A stretch of DNA of 64,000 bases from Rathayibacter sp. SD072. Its GTDB lineage: Bacteria > Actinomycetota > Actinomycetes > Actinomycetales > Microbacteriaceae. This document shows positions 49,275-61,316 of this stretch, piece after piece (position 1 is the first letter of the stretch; each line of letters begins with the position of its first letter). The notes beneath the pieces are model-generated. The model made no database searches. It was not told where the DNA came from and saw nothing but the letters and a program-made list of their open reading frames with translations. The translations under genes were made by a program, and so were the position numbers. The stretch is from NCBI RefSeq assembly GCF_017355185.1, contig NZ_JADILJ010000002.1, positions 95,803-159,802 on the forward strand, given 5' to 3'.

Positions 49275-50485
49275 TACTTCTGCTCTCCGGTGGTGCTGGT
49301 CGAAAGGATGTCGTTCGCGGGCTCGGCGCCGCCCTGCTCGGCCGTGCGCTGCACGACCATGGCGCGGAAGCGGTCGAACAGGTAGTTCGAGTCGTGCGGT
49401 CCGGCGGCCGCCTCGGGGTGGTACTGCACCGAGAAGGCGGGGATGTCGAGGCAGCGCAGGCCTTCCACGACCGAGTCGTTGAGGCTGTAGTGGCTGACCT
49501 CGACGCGGCCGAAGCCCTCGGGCGAGTCGAGCTCGCCGTCGATGGGCGCGTCCACCGCGAATCCGTGGTTCTGCGCGGTGATCTCGACGCGGCCGGTGAG
49601 CTTGTCGAGCACCGGCTGGTTGATGCCGCGGTGGCCGAAGGGCAGCTTGTAGGTGCCGAAGCCGAGCGCGCGGCCCAGGAGCTGGTTGCCGAAGCAGATG
49701 CCGAAGAAGGGCAGATCGGCGCGCAGCGTCGTGCGCAGCAGGTCGACGTGGCGGTCGGAGGCCTCCGGGTCTCCCGGTCCGTTCGAGAAGAACAGGGCGG
49801 ACGGGTCCAGCGCCAGGACCTCGTCGGCGGTGACCGACTCGGGCAGCACGTGCACGTCGAAGCCGCGCTCGGACAGGTAGTGCACGGTCGAGGTCTTCAC
49901 GCCGAGGTCGATGACGGCGACGGAGCCCACGCGCTCGCCCTGGGCGGGCACCGTGTACTGCTCGGTCGTCGAGACGGCCGAGGAGAGGTTCATCCCCTCC
50001 ATCTGCGCGCCCCCGAGGACCAGTGCGAGCTGCTCCTCCTCCCCCAGGGCGAGGTCCTCGCCCGAGAAGACGCCGGCCCGCATCGAGCCCGCGGAGCGGA
50101 TGTGGCGCGTGATCGCCCGGGTGTCGATCCCCGAGATGCCGACGATGCCGTCGGCCTCGAGGTCGTCGTCGAGCGAGCGCTGAGCGCGGAAGTTCGACAC
50201 GACGCGGGAGGGGTCGCGGACGACGTAGCCGGCGACCCAGATGCGGCGCGACTCCTTGTCCTCGTCGTTCGTGCCCGTGTTGCCGATGTGCGGTGCGGTC
50301 TGCACCACGATCTGGCCGGCGTAGGACGGGTCGGTCAGCGTCTCCTGGTAGCCGGTCATGCCGGTCGCGAAGACGATCTCGCCGAGGGTGCGCCCGCGCG
50401 CGCCGTAGGCCTGACCCTGGAATCGTCGTCCGTCCTCGAGGACGAGGACGGCGGTGGGTTCGGTGCTGAGGCGTGACGTTGGCAC
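49274..50485 (-). CDS. carA: carbamoyl-phosphate synthase small subunit
   Basis: 403 residues, GTG start at 50485. N-terminal CPSase domain ([31 protein letters not shown]) and a class I glutaminase with the nucleophile in [16 protein letters not shown] and the His-Glu pair in [11 protein letters not shown]. It supplies ammonia to CarB. It lies 3 nt after the PH-like gene. Confidence 0.97.
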   Translation of the reverse strand: MPTSRLSTEPTAVLVLEDGRRFQGQAYGARGRTLGEIVFATGMTGYQETLTDPSYAGQIVVQTAPHIGNTGTNDEDKESRRIWVAGYVVRDPSRVVSNFRAQRSLDDDLEADGIVGISGIDTRAITRHIRSAGSMRAGVFSGEDLALGEEEQLALVLGGAQMEGMNLSSAVSTTEQYTVPAQGERVGSVAVIDLGVKTSTVHYLSERGFDVHVLPESVTADEVLALDPSALFFSNGPGDPEASDRHVDLLRTTLRADLPFFGICFGNQLLGRALGFGTYKLPFGHRGINQPVLDKLTGRVEITAQNHGFAVDAPIDGELDSPEGFGRVEVSHYSLNDSVVEGLRCLDIPAFSVQYHPEAAAGPHDSNYLFDRFRAMVVQRTAEQGGAEPANDILSTSTTGEQK

Positions 50486-50488
50486 GGA

Positions 50489-51043
50489 CTAGGAGCCCTT
50501 CTGGTTCGGGGAGGAGCCGCCGTCGGCGGCTCCCGGGGTGGAGGGGGAGGATTCGGGGCCGGCGAGCCGGCGGAGCTCCGCGACGAGGTGCCGGCGCAGG
50601 GCCGGCTCGGCGACGCGGAGATAGGAGTCGACCGTCTCGGCACCGCGCGGCGACCACGAGAGCACGAGCAGGCCGCCCTCCTCGACGGCGCGGTCGATGG
50701 CGTAGCTGCCCTCGCCCGCACCGCGCAGCAGGGCCGCGGGGATGACGGTCGGTCGCTCGCCGACCGGCGCGAGGACGACTCCGCGTTCGTGCAGCCGCAG
50801 CGTCGCCTTCCCGCGGAAGCCCAGGCCCGGCAGCACGACGCGCTCGAGCGGCTGCTCGAAGCGTGTCGTCGCGACGTAGGGCAGCTCGACCGACTCAAGC
50901 TCCGCGCCGAGGGACTCGGCGGGGACGGCGTCGGGGACGAGGTCGGCGGAGCGGCGGCGGCGCGCCCGCCACGAGAGGATCATCCCGGCGAAGACCAGGA
51001 CGACGACCGCGGCGATCACGATCGTGATCGCGGTCCTATCCAC
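50489..51043 (-). CDS. membrane-anchored PH-like protein of the pyr operon
   Basis: 184 residues from the GTG at 51043. One N-terminal membrane helix ([21 protein letters not shown]) then a basic RARRRR stop-transfer and a beta-rich soluble domain ([21 protein letters not shown]), with a low-complexity tail. Position between pyrC and carA matches Rv1382 of M. tuberculosis. Overlaps the pyrC stop by 8 nt. Function unknown. Confidence 0.82.
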   Translation of the reverse strand: MDRTAITIVIAAVVVLVFAGMILSWRARRRRSADLVPDAVPAESLGAELESVELPYVATTRFEQPLERVVLPGLGFRGKATLRLHERGVVLAPVGERPTVIPAALLRGAGEGSYAIDRAVEEGGLLVLSWSPRGAETVDSYLRVAEPALRRHLVAELRRLAGPESSPSTPGAADGGSSPNQKGS

Positions 51044-52399
51044 GGGCGGACCTCGCGGCTGCTGCGACCACCGCGGCATCGACGAGCTCGCCGTCGAGGA
51101 CCGTGGGGTAGCCGTCGTGGAGCGTCGCGACGACGCGACCGGGAAGCTCCCGCCCGAGGTACGGGGAGTTGGTGCTGCGCCCGCGGAGGTCGGACGTCGA
51201 GAAGCTGCGGCGCACCTCCGGGTCGTAGAGCGCGATGTTCCCCGGTGCGCCGACCGCGATGCCGCGGTCGTAGCCGTCGAGCCGGCCGATGCGGGCGGGC
51301 GCCTGCGACAGCACGCGGGCGACGTCCGCCCAGGTCATCCGACCGTCGGCGACGACGGCGGCGTGCACGACCGACAGGGCGCTCTCGAGGCCGACCATGC
51401 CGAACGCGGCGGCGTCCCACTCGCAGTCCTTCGACTCGACCGGGTGCGGGGCGTGGTCGGTCGCGACGATGTCGATGGTGCCGTCGGCGAGGGCCTCGCG
51501 CAGGGCGAGCACGTCCTCGTCGCGGCGCAGCGGCGGGTTCACCTTGAACCGGGCGTCGTAGCCGCCGCCGCCCTCGCCGTTCGCCGCGATCAGCTGCTCG
51601 GTGAGAAGCAGGTGGTGCGGGGTGACCTCGGCGGTGACGTCGATGCCGCGGGCCTTCGCCCAGCGGATCACGTCGACCGAGCCGGCCGTCGAGACGTGGC
51701 AGACGTGCAGTCGGGAGCCCACGTGCTCGGCCAGGAGGACGTCACGCGCGATGATCGCCTCCTCGGCGACCGCGGGCCAGCCGGCGAGGCCGAGGGCGCT
51801 CGAGACGGCTCCCTCGTTCATCTGCGCGCCGACCGTGAGCCGCGGCTCCTGGGCGTGCTGCGCGACGACGCCGTCGAACGCCTTCACGTACTCGAGCGCG
51901 CGGCGCATCAGCAGAGCGTCCGAGACGCACTTCCCGTCGTCCGAGAAGACGCGGACCGCCGCGCGGCTGCGCGCCATCGCGCCGAGCTCGGCGAGGGACT
52001 CCCCCGCCAGGCCGACGGTCACGGCGCCGATCGGCCGCACGGTCGCGTAGCCGGCGTCCTCGCCCAGGCTCTGCACCTGCTCGACGACGCCCGCGGTGTC
52101 CTGCACCGGCGACGTGTTGGCCATCGCGAAGACGGCGGTGAAGCCTCCCGCAGCGGCCGCGCGCGATCCGGTGAGGACCGTCTCGCTCTGCTCGAAGCCG
52201 GGCTCGCGGAGGTGAGTGTGCAGATCGACCAGGCCGGGCAGCGCCAGCAGGCCGTCGGCGTCGATCACGCGGGCGCCGCGCGAGTCGAGGTCGGTGCCGA
52301 TCTCGACGACGACTCCGCCGTCGACGAGGACGTCGGCGGTGCTGTCGTCGGCGAGCGTCGCTCCCGAGATCAGGATCCGCCGGGGGCTCTCGGTGCTCA

Positions 52400-52400
<1 letters not shown>
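51036..52400 (-). CDS. pyrC: dihydroorotase
   Basis: 454 residues, class I. Metal site LVDLHTHLREPGFEQSE (HxH), HVCHVSTAGSVD and VTPHHLLLTE with further histidines, and the catalytic aspartate in IVATDHAPHP. It closes the dihydroorotate ring. ATG at 52400 overlaps the pyrB TGA (TGATG). Confidence 0.96.
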
Positions 52401-54547
<2,147 letters not shown>

Positions 54548-54559
54548 GGACGCCCCGGC

Positions 54560-55120
54560 TCAGCTGACGCGGCCGAGGTAGTCGCCCGTGCGGGTGTCGA
54601 CCTTGACCTTCGTGCCCTGCTCGAGGAAGAGCGGGACCTGGATCTGGTAGCCGGTCTCGACGGTGGCGGGCTTGGTGCCGCCGGTCGAGCGGTCGCCCTG
54701 GAGGCCCGGCTCGGTGTAGGTGATCTCGAGCACCACGGACGCGGGGAGGTCGATGTAGAGCGGGTCGCCGTCGTGCAGCGCGAGAGTGACGTTCTGGTTC
54801 TCGAGCATGAAGTTCGCGGCGTCGCCGACGACGGCCTCGGGGACCGTGATCTGGTCGTAGTCCGAGGTGTCCATGAACACGAAGTCCTGGCCGTCGCGGT
54901 AGAGGTACTGGAAGTCGCGCCGGTCGACGTTGGCGGTGTCGATCTTGGCCCCGGCGTTGAACGTCTTGTCGACGACCTTGCCGGTCAGGACGTTCTTCAT
55001 CTTGGTGCGGACGAACGCGCCGCCCTTGCCCGGCTTGACGTGCTGGAAGTCGATGACGTTCCAGAGCTGACCGTCGATGTTGAGGACGGTGCCGTTCTTG
55101 ATGTCGGTGGTAGAGGCCAT
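54560..55120 (-). CDS. efp: elongation factor P
   Basis: 186 residues from the ATG at 55120. Three beta-barrel domains; the tip loop [17 protein letters not shown] carries the conserved lysine after KPG, and the C-terminal GDYLGRVS is usual. It rescues ribosomes stalled at polyproline. Known EF-P lysine modification genes are not in the window. Confidence 0.97.
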   Translation of the reverse strand: MASTTDIKNGTVLNIDGQLWNVIDFQHVKPGKGGAFVRTKMKNVLTGKVVDKTFNAGAKIDTANVDRRDFQYLYRDGQDFVFMDTSDYDQITVPEAVVGDAANFMLENQNVTLALHDGDPLYIDLPASVVLEITYTEPGLQGDRSTGGTKPATVETGYQIQVPLFLEQGTKVKVDTRTGDYLGRVS

Positions 55121-55321
55121 GCGAAGGGGGATCCGTTTCGGTGGAAGTCTGCTGCCGGTGGGCCCGGCTCCGGGCGCGGCGATATCGGCCGGTACGGCTG
55201 ACCCGTCGAGTGTAGTCGATCGCCCCGCCCGGGCCGAGGGAGTCCGGACGAGGGGTCCCGATCCTCCCGCGCCGCGTGCGCACGGGAGAGGATGGGAGGG
55301 CGTTGCGAGAGGAGACCCGCC

Positions 55322-55636
55322 GTGAACGACGTCCCGACCCCCATCGACACCGGCGCGCTGAACGCCGCGTTCGCCGTGGTCCCGATCGTGATCGCCGCCG
55401 TCGTGGTCTTGATCGCGGTCCTGATCGTCGTGAACCTCCGCCGCGCGAGGACGCTCGGAGTGCATCCGCTCACCCTGCAGACGGACGTCGCCTCGAAGCT
55501 CGCCACCGGCGGATTCGGCGCCGAGCGCCCCCTCGGCGAGCGGCTCGCCGAGATCGACGGGCTGCTGGCCGCGGGCACGATCACCGAGCAGGAGCACGCC
55601 GCGGCGAGACGGGCGGCGCTCGAGGGCCGCACCTGA
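55322..55636 (+). CDS. small membrane protein with SHOCT-like C-terminus
   Basis: 104 residues from the GTG at 55322, preceded by GAGAGGAG. One membrane helix ([22 protein letters not shown]) followed by a basic turn, and a C-terminal short helical pair ([30 protein letters not shown]) of SHOCT type, seen in many oligomerising membrane proteins. It lies in opposite orientation between efp and aroB, where aroQ is often found in actinobacteria. Function unknown. Confidence 0.8.
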   Translation: MNDVPTPIDTGALNAAFAVVPIVIAAVVVLIAVLIVVNLRRARTLGVHPLTLQTDVASKLATGGFGAERPLGERLAEIDGLLAAGTITEQEHAAARRAALEGRT

Positions 55637-55649
55637 GGCCTGCCCGCTC

Positions 55650-56729
55650 CTAGGAGCCGATCTCCTGGTACGCCGCGAACAGCAGGGAGGTCTCGGGCCC
55701 CTGGAGGATGCTGGGCCGCGCGATGTCGTCCAGCACCACGAACCGGAGGATCCCCGCTCGGGACTTCTTGTCGCGCTGCATCGCGGCGAGGAGCGTCTCC
55801 CACCGCCCGAGCGGGTAGCTCGTCGGCAGGGTCAGCGACTCGAGGACGCTGCGGTGGCGGTCGACCGCCGAGTCGCTGAGCGAGCCGGTGAGGCGCGACA
55901 GCTCCGCGGCGAACACCATCCCGACCGAGACGGCGGCGCCGTGACGCCACTGGTAGCGCTCGGCGTGCTCGATCGCGTGCCCGAGGGTGTGCCCGTAGTT
56001 CAGGATCTCGCGCAGCCCCTGCTCCGTGAAGTCCTCGCCGACGACCCGGGCCTTGATGCCGATCGAGAGCTCGACGAGTCGGCGGAACTCCTCCGAGCCG
56101 GGGTCGGTCGCCAGATCGACGTCCGACTCGATGATGTCCAGGATCTGCGGTTCCGCGATGAAGCCGTACTTCACGATCTCGCCGAAGCCGGCGAGGATCT
56201 CGTTGCGCGGCAGGCTCGAGAGCACGTCGAGGTCGGCGACGACCGCTCGCGGGGCGTGGAACGCGCCGACGAGGTTCTTCCCCTCGGCCGTGTTGATACC
56301 CGTCTTTCCGCCCACGGCGGCGTCGACCATCCCGAGGACGGTCGTGGGAACCTGGACGAGGCCGACGCCCCGGAGCCAGGTGGCGGCCACGAACCCGGCC
56401 AGGTCGGTGATCGCTCCCCCGCCGAAGCCGACGACGACGTCGGTGCGGGTGAAGTCGGACTGGCCCATGACCTGCCAGCAGAACGCCGCGACCTCGACGC
56501 GCTTGGCCGCCTCGGCGTCGGGGACCTCGGCCAGCAGCACCTCGTAGCTCTCGAGCAGGCTCTCGCGGATCTCCGCGGCGAGGACCGCGAGCGTGGGCGG
56601 GTGCACGATGAGCACCTTCGCAGCGCGCGGGCCGATGGCGTCGGCGAGCCCGTCGAGCAGCCCGCGGCCGACGGTGATGTCGTAGCCGGCGGCGCCGGGC
56701 ACGGTGATGGCGGTGGAGCCGTCGTTCAT
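55650..56729 (-). CDS. aroB: 3-dehydroquinate synthase
   Basis: 359 residues. NAD site [33 protein letters not shown], metal ligands in [11 protein letters not shown] and [13 protein letters not shown]. It converts DAHP to 3-dehydroquinate. ATG overlaps the aroK stop (ATGA). Confidence 0.97.
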   Translation of the reverse strand: MNDGSTAITVPGAAGYDITVGRGLLDGLADAIGPRAAKVLIVHPPTLAVLAAEIRESLLESYEVLLAEVPDAEAAKRVEVAAFCWQVMGQSDFTRTDVVVGFGGGAITDLAGFVAATWLRGVGLVQVPTTVLGMVDAAVGGKTGINTAEGKNLVGAFHAPRAVVADLDVLSSLPRNEILAGFGEIVKYGFIAEPQILDIIESDVDLATDPGSEEFRRLVELSIGIKARVVGEDFTEQGLREILNYGHTLGHAIEHAERYQWRHGAAVSVGMVFAAELSRLTGSLSDSAVDRHRSVLESLTLPTSYPLGRWETLLAAMQRDKKSRAGILRFVVLDDIARPSILQGPETSLLFAAYQEIGS

Positions 56730-57340
56730 GGAAGTCTTCCGCTCGGGCGGCCGGAAGGGGCCGCCGGGTCTGCTGCGCGGCCGCCGGCGGCGATCGCGTC
56801 GTGGGTTCGGGGGTCTCGGGCCGGTCGGGCGCGCACCCAGTCGGCGATCTCCGCAGCGATCGCGGTGATGGGCCGGCGGGAGGTGTCGAAGGTGACGTCC
56901 GCGAGCGCCTCGTAGAGCGGGCGCCGCTGCTCGTGCAGACGGGTCCAGTCGGCGACGCCGCCGCGGACGAGGGGTCGGCTCCCGGAGCCGAGACGGTCCC
57001 TGACGGCCTCGGCCGTCGTGGTGAGCAGGACCACGGGGACCTCGGCGAGATCGGCCTGCGTGTCCGGATCGAGCACCGCTCCCCCGCCGAGGGCCAGCAC
57101 GACGTCGCGGCGGACGGCGCTCTCGACGACGAGGCGCTCCTCGCGGCGGAAGGAGGCCTCGCCGTGCGTGTCGAAGTACGCCGCGATCGGGCCGTGGCCC
57201 GCGACGAACTCGGCATCGGAGTCGACGAAGGCCGCCGCGAGGGACTTCGCGACCCGCTTCCCGATGGTCGTCTTCCCCGCCCCCATGGGGCCGATGAAGA
57301 CGACGCGGGCGCGGGCCGCGCCGGTATCGTGCCCGGCCAT
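56726..57340 (-). CDS. aroK: shikimate kinase
   Basis: 204 residues. Walker A GPMGAGKTTIGKRVAKSL near 17-34, shikimate-binding FVDSDAEF and GGGAVLDPDT, LID region RPLVRGGVADW. Phosphorylates shikimate. Follows aroC by 31 nt. Confidence 0.96.
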   Translation of the reverse strand: MAGHDTGAARARVVFIGPMGAGKTTIGKRVAKSLAAAFVDSDAEFVAGHGPIAAYFDTHGEASFRREERLVVESAVRRDVVLALGGGAVLDPDTQADLAEVPVVLLTTTAEAVRDRLGSGSRPLVRGGVADWTRLHEQRRPLYEALADVTFDTSRRPITAIAAEIADWVRARPARDPRTHDAIAAGGRAADPAAPSGRPSGRLP

Positions 57341-57371
57341 CAGCGCTCTCGCCCGAGGGCGGACCCGCGGA

Positions 57372-58589
57372 TCACGACACGCCCAGGGCGGGGTTGCTCG
57401 CGCTCGCCGTCCGCAGCTCGGCCGGGATCGCCTCGAGGTAGCCGCGCAGATTGCGGCGGGTCTCGGTGACGCTGTCGCCGCCGAACTTCTCGAGCACGGC
57501 GTTCGCGAGGACGAGGGCCACCATCGCCTCCGCGACGACTCCCGACGCGGGGACGGCGCAGACGTCGGAGCGCTGGTGGTGGGCTCCGGCCGCCTCGCCC
57601 GTCGCCACGTCGACCGTGCGCAGGGCGTGGGGAACGGTCGCGATCGGCTTCATCCCCGCGCGCACGCGCAGGACGGTGCCGGTGCTCATGCCGCCCTCGG
57701 TACCCCCGGCGCGGTCGCTGGAGCGCGAGATGCCCGCGGCGTCCTGGAACAGCTCGTCGTGCGCCTCGGACCCGCGGCGGGTCGTGGTGAGGAACCCGTC
57801 GCCGACCTCGACGCCCTTGATGGCCTGGATGCCCATGAGAGCCGCGGCGAGCTGGGAGTCGAGCCGCCGGTCCCAGTGGACGTAGGAGCCCAGTCCCGGC
57901 GGGAGACCGTAGGCGAGCACCTCGACGACACCGCCGAGCGTGTCGCCGTCGTCGTGAGCCCGGTCGACCTCGGCCACCATCAGCGCGCTGGTCGCGGCGT
58001 CGTGGCACCGCAGCGGATCGGCGTCGAGCGAGTCCACGTCGGCCGCCGTGGGCAGTGGGGATCCCTCCGGCACGCGCACCGGGCCGATGGCGAGGGTGTG
58101 GCTGACGAGCTCGATGCCGAGTTCGCCGAGGAACCGCCGGGCGATGGCGCCCAGGCTCACACGTGCCGCCGTCTCGCGCGCGGAGGCCCGCTCGAGGACG
58201 TTGCGCGACTCGGCGAAGCCGTACTTCTGCATGCCGACGAGGTCCGCGTGCCCGGGCCGGGGCCGGGTGAGTGCGGCGCCGCGGCCCTTCGGCAGGGTCT
58301 CGGGGTCGCGCGGCTCGGCCGACATCACGTCGACCCAGCGGGGCCACTCGGTGTTGCCGATGCGCAGCGCGATCGGGCTGCCCATGCTGGCGCCGTGGCG
58401 GATCCCGGACGAGACGGTGAGCTCGTCCTGTTCGAAGTTCATCCGTGCGCCGCGGCCGTAGCCGAGCTTGCGCCGGGCGAGATCGGTGCGGATGTCCTCG
58501 AGGGAGACGGGGACCCCCGCGGGGAGTCCTTCGAGGACGGCGATGAGTTCGGGGCCGTGGGATTCCCCGGCCGTGAGCCAACGGAGCAT
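57372..58589 (-). CDS. aroC: chorismate synthase
   Basis: 405 residues from the ATG at 58589 ([12 protein letters not shown]), the standard N-terminus. [33 protein letters not shown] and RGSEAHDEL are conserved; FMNH2-dependent elimination from EPSP to chorismate. GAGAAT at 58596-58601, 6 nt upstream, suggests its own leaderless promoter. Confidence 0.97.
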   Translation of the reverse strand: MLRWLTAGESHGPELIAVLEGLPAGVPVSLEDIRTDLARRKLGYGRGARMNFEQDELTVSSGIRHGASMGSPIALRIGNTEWPRWVDVMSAEPRDPETLPKGRGAALTRPRPGHADLVGMQKYGFAESRNVLERASARETAARVSLGAIARRFLGELGIELVSHTLAIGPVRVPEGSPLPTAADVDSLDADPLRCHDAATSALMVAEVDRAHDDGDTLGGVVEVLAYGLPPGLGSYVHWDRRLDSQLAAALMGIQAIKGVEVGDGFLTTTRRGSEAHDELFQDAAGISRSSDRAGGTEGGMSTGTVLRVRAGMKPIATVPHALRTVDVATGEAAGAHHQRSDVCAVPASGVVAEAMVALVLANAVLEKFGGDSVTETRRNLRGYLEAIPAELRTASASNPALGVS

Positions 58590-58595
58590 CCACAG

Positions 58596-58601
58596 ATTCT
58601 C
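58596..58601 (-). promoter_or_regulatory. -10-like element of a leaderless aroC promoter
   Basis: GAGAAT lies 6 nt before the aroC ATG, the spacing expected when transcription starts at the start codon. No Shine-Dalgarno precedes aroC, in line with leaderless translation. The -35 is indistinct. Confidence 0.4.
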
Positions 58602-58653
58602 GCACACGGGGCGGGGCCGCACCGCCGGGCGGCCCCGCCCCGGCGGTGCGGGG

Positions 58654-59508
58654 TCAGGAGCCGTCGGGCACGGCCGCGCGCATCGCGGCGAGCACGTCGT
58701 CCTCCCGGGGCAGCGTGCGCGTCGGATCCCCGCCGGCGAAGATCCGCACCTGGACGAGCGCCTGGTGCAGCAGCATCCCGAACCCCGAGACCACGGACGA
58801 CCGCCGGGCGCGCCAGCGTATCGCGAGGGGGCTCGGCCACGGGGCGTACGCCACGTCGAAGAGGGTCGAGGCGGCGATGACGTCGTCGGGCACCGCGAGC
58901 TCCTCGGCGGCCGCCCCGGGCAGCGTCGAGATCACGAGCGGATGCGGCTCCCCCGCCGACCACTCGTCGAACGACCGGATCTCGAGCACGGTGCCCAGTG
59001 TCTCGGCGACCGCGCGCAGCGGCTCCGCCCGAGCCGGAGCGCGGACGGTCGCGGTGACGCTGGACGCGCCGAGCTCGGCCGCGGCCGCGATCGCCGACGC
59101 GGCCGTCGCTCCCCCGCCGAGCACCTCGACGCGGTCGACGCGGGTGACGCCCGCGTCGCCCAGCGCTCGGACGATCCCCGCCACGTCGGTGTTGAAGCCG
59201 CGGCGGCGGACCGAGGAGCCGTCCCGCTCCAGCAGCACCGTGTTGACGGCCCCGGTGGCGCGGGCGACGAGGTCCTCCTCGTCGAGCAGCGGCCGGACGG
59301 CGTGCTTGAGCGGCATGGTGAGCGAGAGGCCGTGCCAGCGTGCGACCGGGTCCTCGAGGACGGCCGCGAGGGTCTCCTCCGTCGTCTCGAGTGCCGTGTA
59401 GCTCCAGTCGAGACCGAGCACGCCGTATGCGGCGGCGTGCAGGGCCGGCGACTTCGAGTGGGCGATCGGCGAGCCGAGGACCGCGAGGCGGCGCCCGGAC
59501 GCGGTCAC
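58654..59508 (-). CDS. aroE: shikimate dehydrogenase family protein
   Basis: 284 residues from the GTG at 59508. Shikimate site [18 protein letters not shown] and [10 protein letters not shown] with the catalytic lysine, GFNTDVAGI, nucleotide loop [11 protein letters not shown]. Reduces 3-dehydroshikimate with NADPH. The start overlaps the mltG stop (GTGA). Confidence 0.93.
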   Translation of the reverse strand: MTASGRRLAVLGSPIAHSKSPALHAAAYGVLGLDWSYTALETTEETLAAVLEDPVARWHGLSLTMPLKHAVRPLLDEEDLVARATGAVNTVLLERDGSSVRRRGFNTDVAGIVRALGDAGVTRVDRVEVLGGGATAASAIAAAAELGASSVTATVRAPARAEPLRAVAETLGTVLEIRSFDEWSAGEPHPLVISTLPGAAAEELAVPDDVIAASTLFDVAYAPWPSPLAIRWRARRSSVVSGFGMLLHQALVQVRIFAGGDPTRTLPREDDVLAAMRAAVPDGS

Positions 59509-60827
59509 TGGTACTCCGGGTGGTCCCGCATCCAGGCCTGCCACTGCGCCACCGCGGCGTTGTGCTCGGCGTCGGTCGTCGAGTACACGGTCTCGCCGGT
59601 CTCGAGGTTGACGGTGACGAAGTACATCCACGTGCCCTCGGCCGGCCGCAGCACCGACTCGATCGCGATGTCGCCCGGGTTCGAGATGGGGGCGGGCGGG
59701 AGGCCGTCGCGCTGGTAGGTGTTGTAGACGTTGTTCACGTCGCCGCGCTCGGCGTCCGTCGTGGTCACCCGGTCGGTCGCTCCGGTGCCGTAGGCGACGG
59801 TCGCGTCCGACTGCAGGCGCCAGCCCTGGTCGAGCCGGTTCTGGAACACCCGTGCCACCTTCGGGAAGTCGTCGGCGATGCGCGCCTCCCGCTGCACGAG
59901 CGAGGCGAAGACGATCACGCGGTAGCGGTCCTCGACCGGCACCTGCGCCTCGTCGAGAGCCTGGTACATGCGGTTCACGAGGGTCTGCAGGATGTCGTGG
60001 GCAGGAGTGCCCGGGTCGACGTCGTAGGTGGCCGGGAAGAGGAAGCCCTCGAGGCTCGTCGCCTCGGCGGGGAGTCCGAACGAGCCCCAGTCGGCCGCCG
60101 CAGCCTGGAGCTCCTCGACGGGCACGCCCGTGCCGTCGGCGATGAGGGGCAGCGCCGAGGTGAGGGCGGTGCCCTCGGGGATCACGAACGTGTTGGCGAG
60201 CCGCGTGGACTCGGAGTCGAGCAGCGCGGCGAGAGCGGACTTGGCGCTCATCTCGGCCTTCATCGAGTAGGCGCCCGGCTGGAACACCGGCTCCGGCGTC
60301 GTCGAGACGAGGAGCTCGTAGAACGGCGCGTACGACTTGATCACGCCGTCCGAGACGAGGTTCTCGGCGATGTCGCTGCCGCCGTCGCCCTGGTGGATCG
60401 TGAAGACGACCTCGCTCGTGCCCGTGCCGGCGAAGTCGGTGGCCTCCGGCTCGGCGAACAGCGCCCGGACGGGCTCGAGGAAGACGGTCACGGCGACCGC
60501 GACCAGGGCGGCGAAGACGCCGAAGGCGAGCAGCCCGCCGATCAGGCCGCGGTGGTTGCGCCGCTTCCGCGGTGCTCCGGCCGCCTGCCGGCGACGACGG
60601 CGGGTCGACGCCTTCGCCTCCGGATGCGCCGCGGCGACGGCCTCGCCGCGATCGCGCGGAGCAGGCACATCCGGCCCGGAGAAGAGCCGGTCGAGTGGAT
60701 CGTGGCCGGACTGCTCCGTCGGGCCGTCACTCGAGGCGGGGGGCTCCTGCGGAGGCGTCGGGAGCTGATTCTGCTGATCGGCCTCGGTGGCGCGGGCGGC
60801 GCGGCGGCTCGGGGGGACGTCGGTCAC
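59505..60827 (-). CDS. mltG: endolytic murein transglycosylase MltG
   Basis: 440 residues. A 93-residue cytosolic Pro/Arg-rich head, one membrane helix (GLIGGLLAFGVFAALVAVAV), then a LysM-like subdomain and the YceG catalytic domain with FASLVQREARI, whose glutamate is the predicted catalytic acid, and LQSDATVAYGTG. It cleaves nascent glycan strands. GTG start at 60827 with AAGGA upstream; this makes its first 101 nt overlap ruvX. A GTG near 60668 would avoid the overlap. Confidence 0.93.
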   Translation of the reverse strand: MTDVPPSRRAARATEADQQNQLPTPPQEPPASSDGPTEQSGHDPLDRLFSGPDVPAPRDRGEAVAAAHPEAKASTRRRRRQAAGAPRKRRNHRGLIGGLLAFGVFAALVAVAVTVFLEPVRALFAEPEATDFAGTGTSEVVFTIHQGDGGSDIAENLVSDGVIKSYAPFYELLVSTTPEPVFQPGAYSMKAEMSAKSALAALLDSESTRLANTFVIPEGTALTSALPLIADGTGVPVEELQAAAADWGSFGLPAEATSLEGFLFPATYDVDPGTPAHDILQTLVNRMYQALDEAQVPVEDRYRVIVFASLVQREARIADDFPKVARVFQNRLDQGWRLQSDATVAYGTGATDRVTTTDAERGDVNNVYNTYQRDGLPPAPISNPGDIAIESVLRPAEGTWMYFVTVNLETGETVYSTTDAEHNAAVAQWQAWMRDHPEYQ

Positions 60828-61314
60828 GGGTGGGTCGTCCTTCGTTCGGTTCGAGCGGGATCCCGGCGGGGGTGCCGGAGGAGCGCTCGGAATCGATGGC
60901 GTGCTGCAGGATCACCACGGCGGCGACCTGGTCGATCACTGCGCGGGAACCGCGCGTGTCGCGTCCGGAGCGGTGGAGGGCGCTCTGCGCGGTCACCGTC
61001 GACAGGCGCTCGTCGACGAGTCTGACGTGCGCCGCGGGGATCGCTCGCGCCAGTCGGCCGGCGAACTCCCGCGCGTCGTCGGTCGACGCGGTCTCGGCGC
61101 CCGAGAGCGAGAGCGGCAGCCCGACCACGATCGCGACCGCGAGGTGCTCCTGCGCGATCGCGGCGATGCGGGCGACGTCGGCGCCGCTCCCGGCGTCCTT
61201 CTCGCGGACGACGGTCTCGACCGGCACCGCGAGCAGACCGTCGACGTCGCAGCGGGCGACACCGATGCGGGAGCGTCCCACATCGATGCCGAGCCGGACG
61301 CCGAACCGGTCCAT
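60727..61314 (-). CDS. ruvX: RuvX/YqgF putative Holliday junction resolvase, extended C-terminus
   Basis: 195 residues against about 150-160 usual. RNase H-like core: LGIDVGRSRIGVARCD, VGLPLSLSG, DERLSTVTA and DQVAAVVILQHAI carry the acidic residues. Beyond residue about 150 comes an Arg/Pro-rich tail ([15 protein letters not shown]) encoded over the start of mltG in another frame. YqgF proteins act in 16S rRNA maturation or recombination. ATG at 61314, 2 nt after the alaS stop. Confidence 0.9.
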   Translation of the reverse strand: MDRFGVRLGIDVGRSRIGVARCDVDGLLAVPVETVVREKDAGSGADVARIAAIAQEHLAVAIVVGLPLSLSGAETASTDDAREFAGRLARAIPAAHVRLVDERLSTVTAQSALHRSGRDTRGSRAVIDQVAAVVILQHAIDSERSSGTPAGIPLEPNEGRPTRDRRPPEPPRRPRHRGRSAESAPDASAGAPRLE

Positions 61315-61316
61315 GC

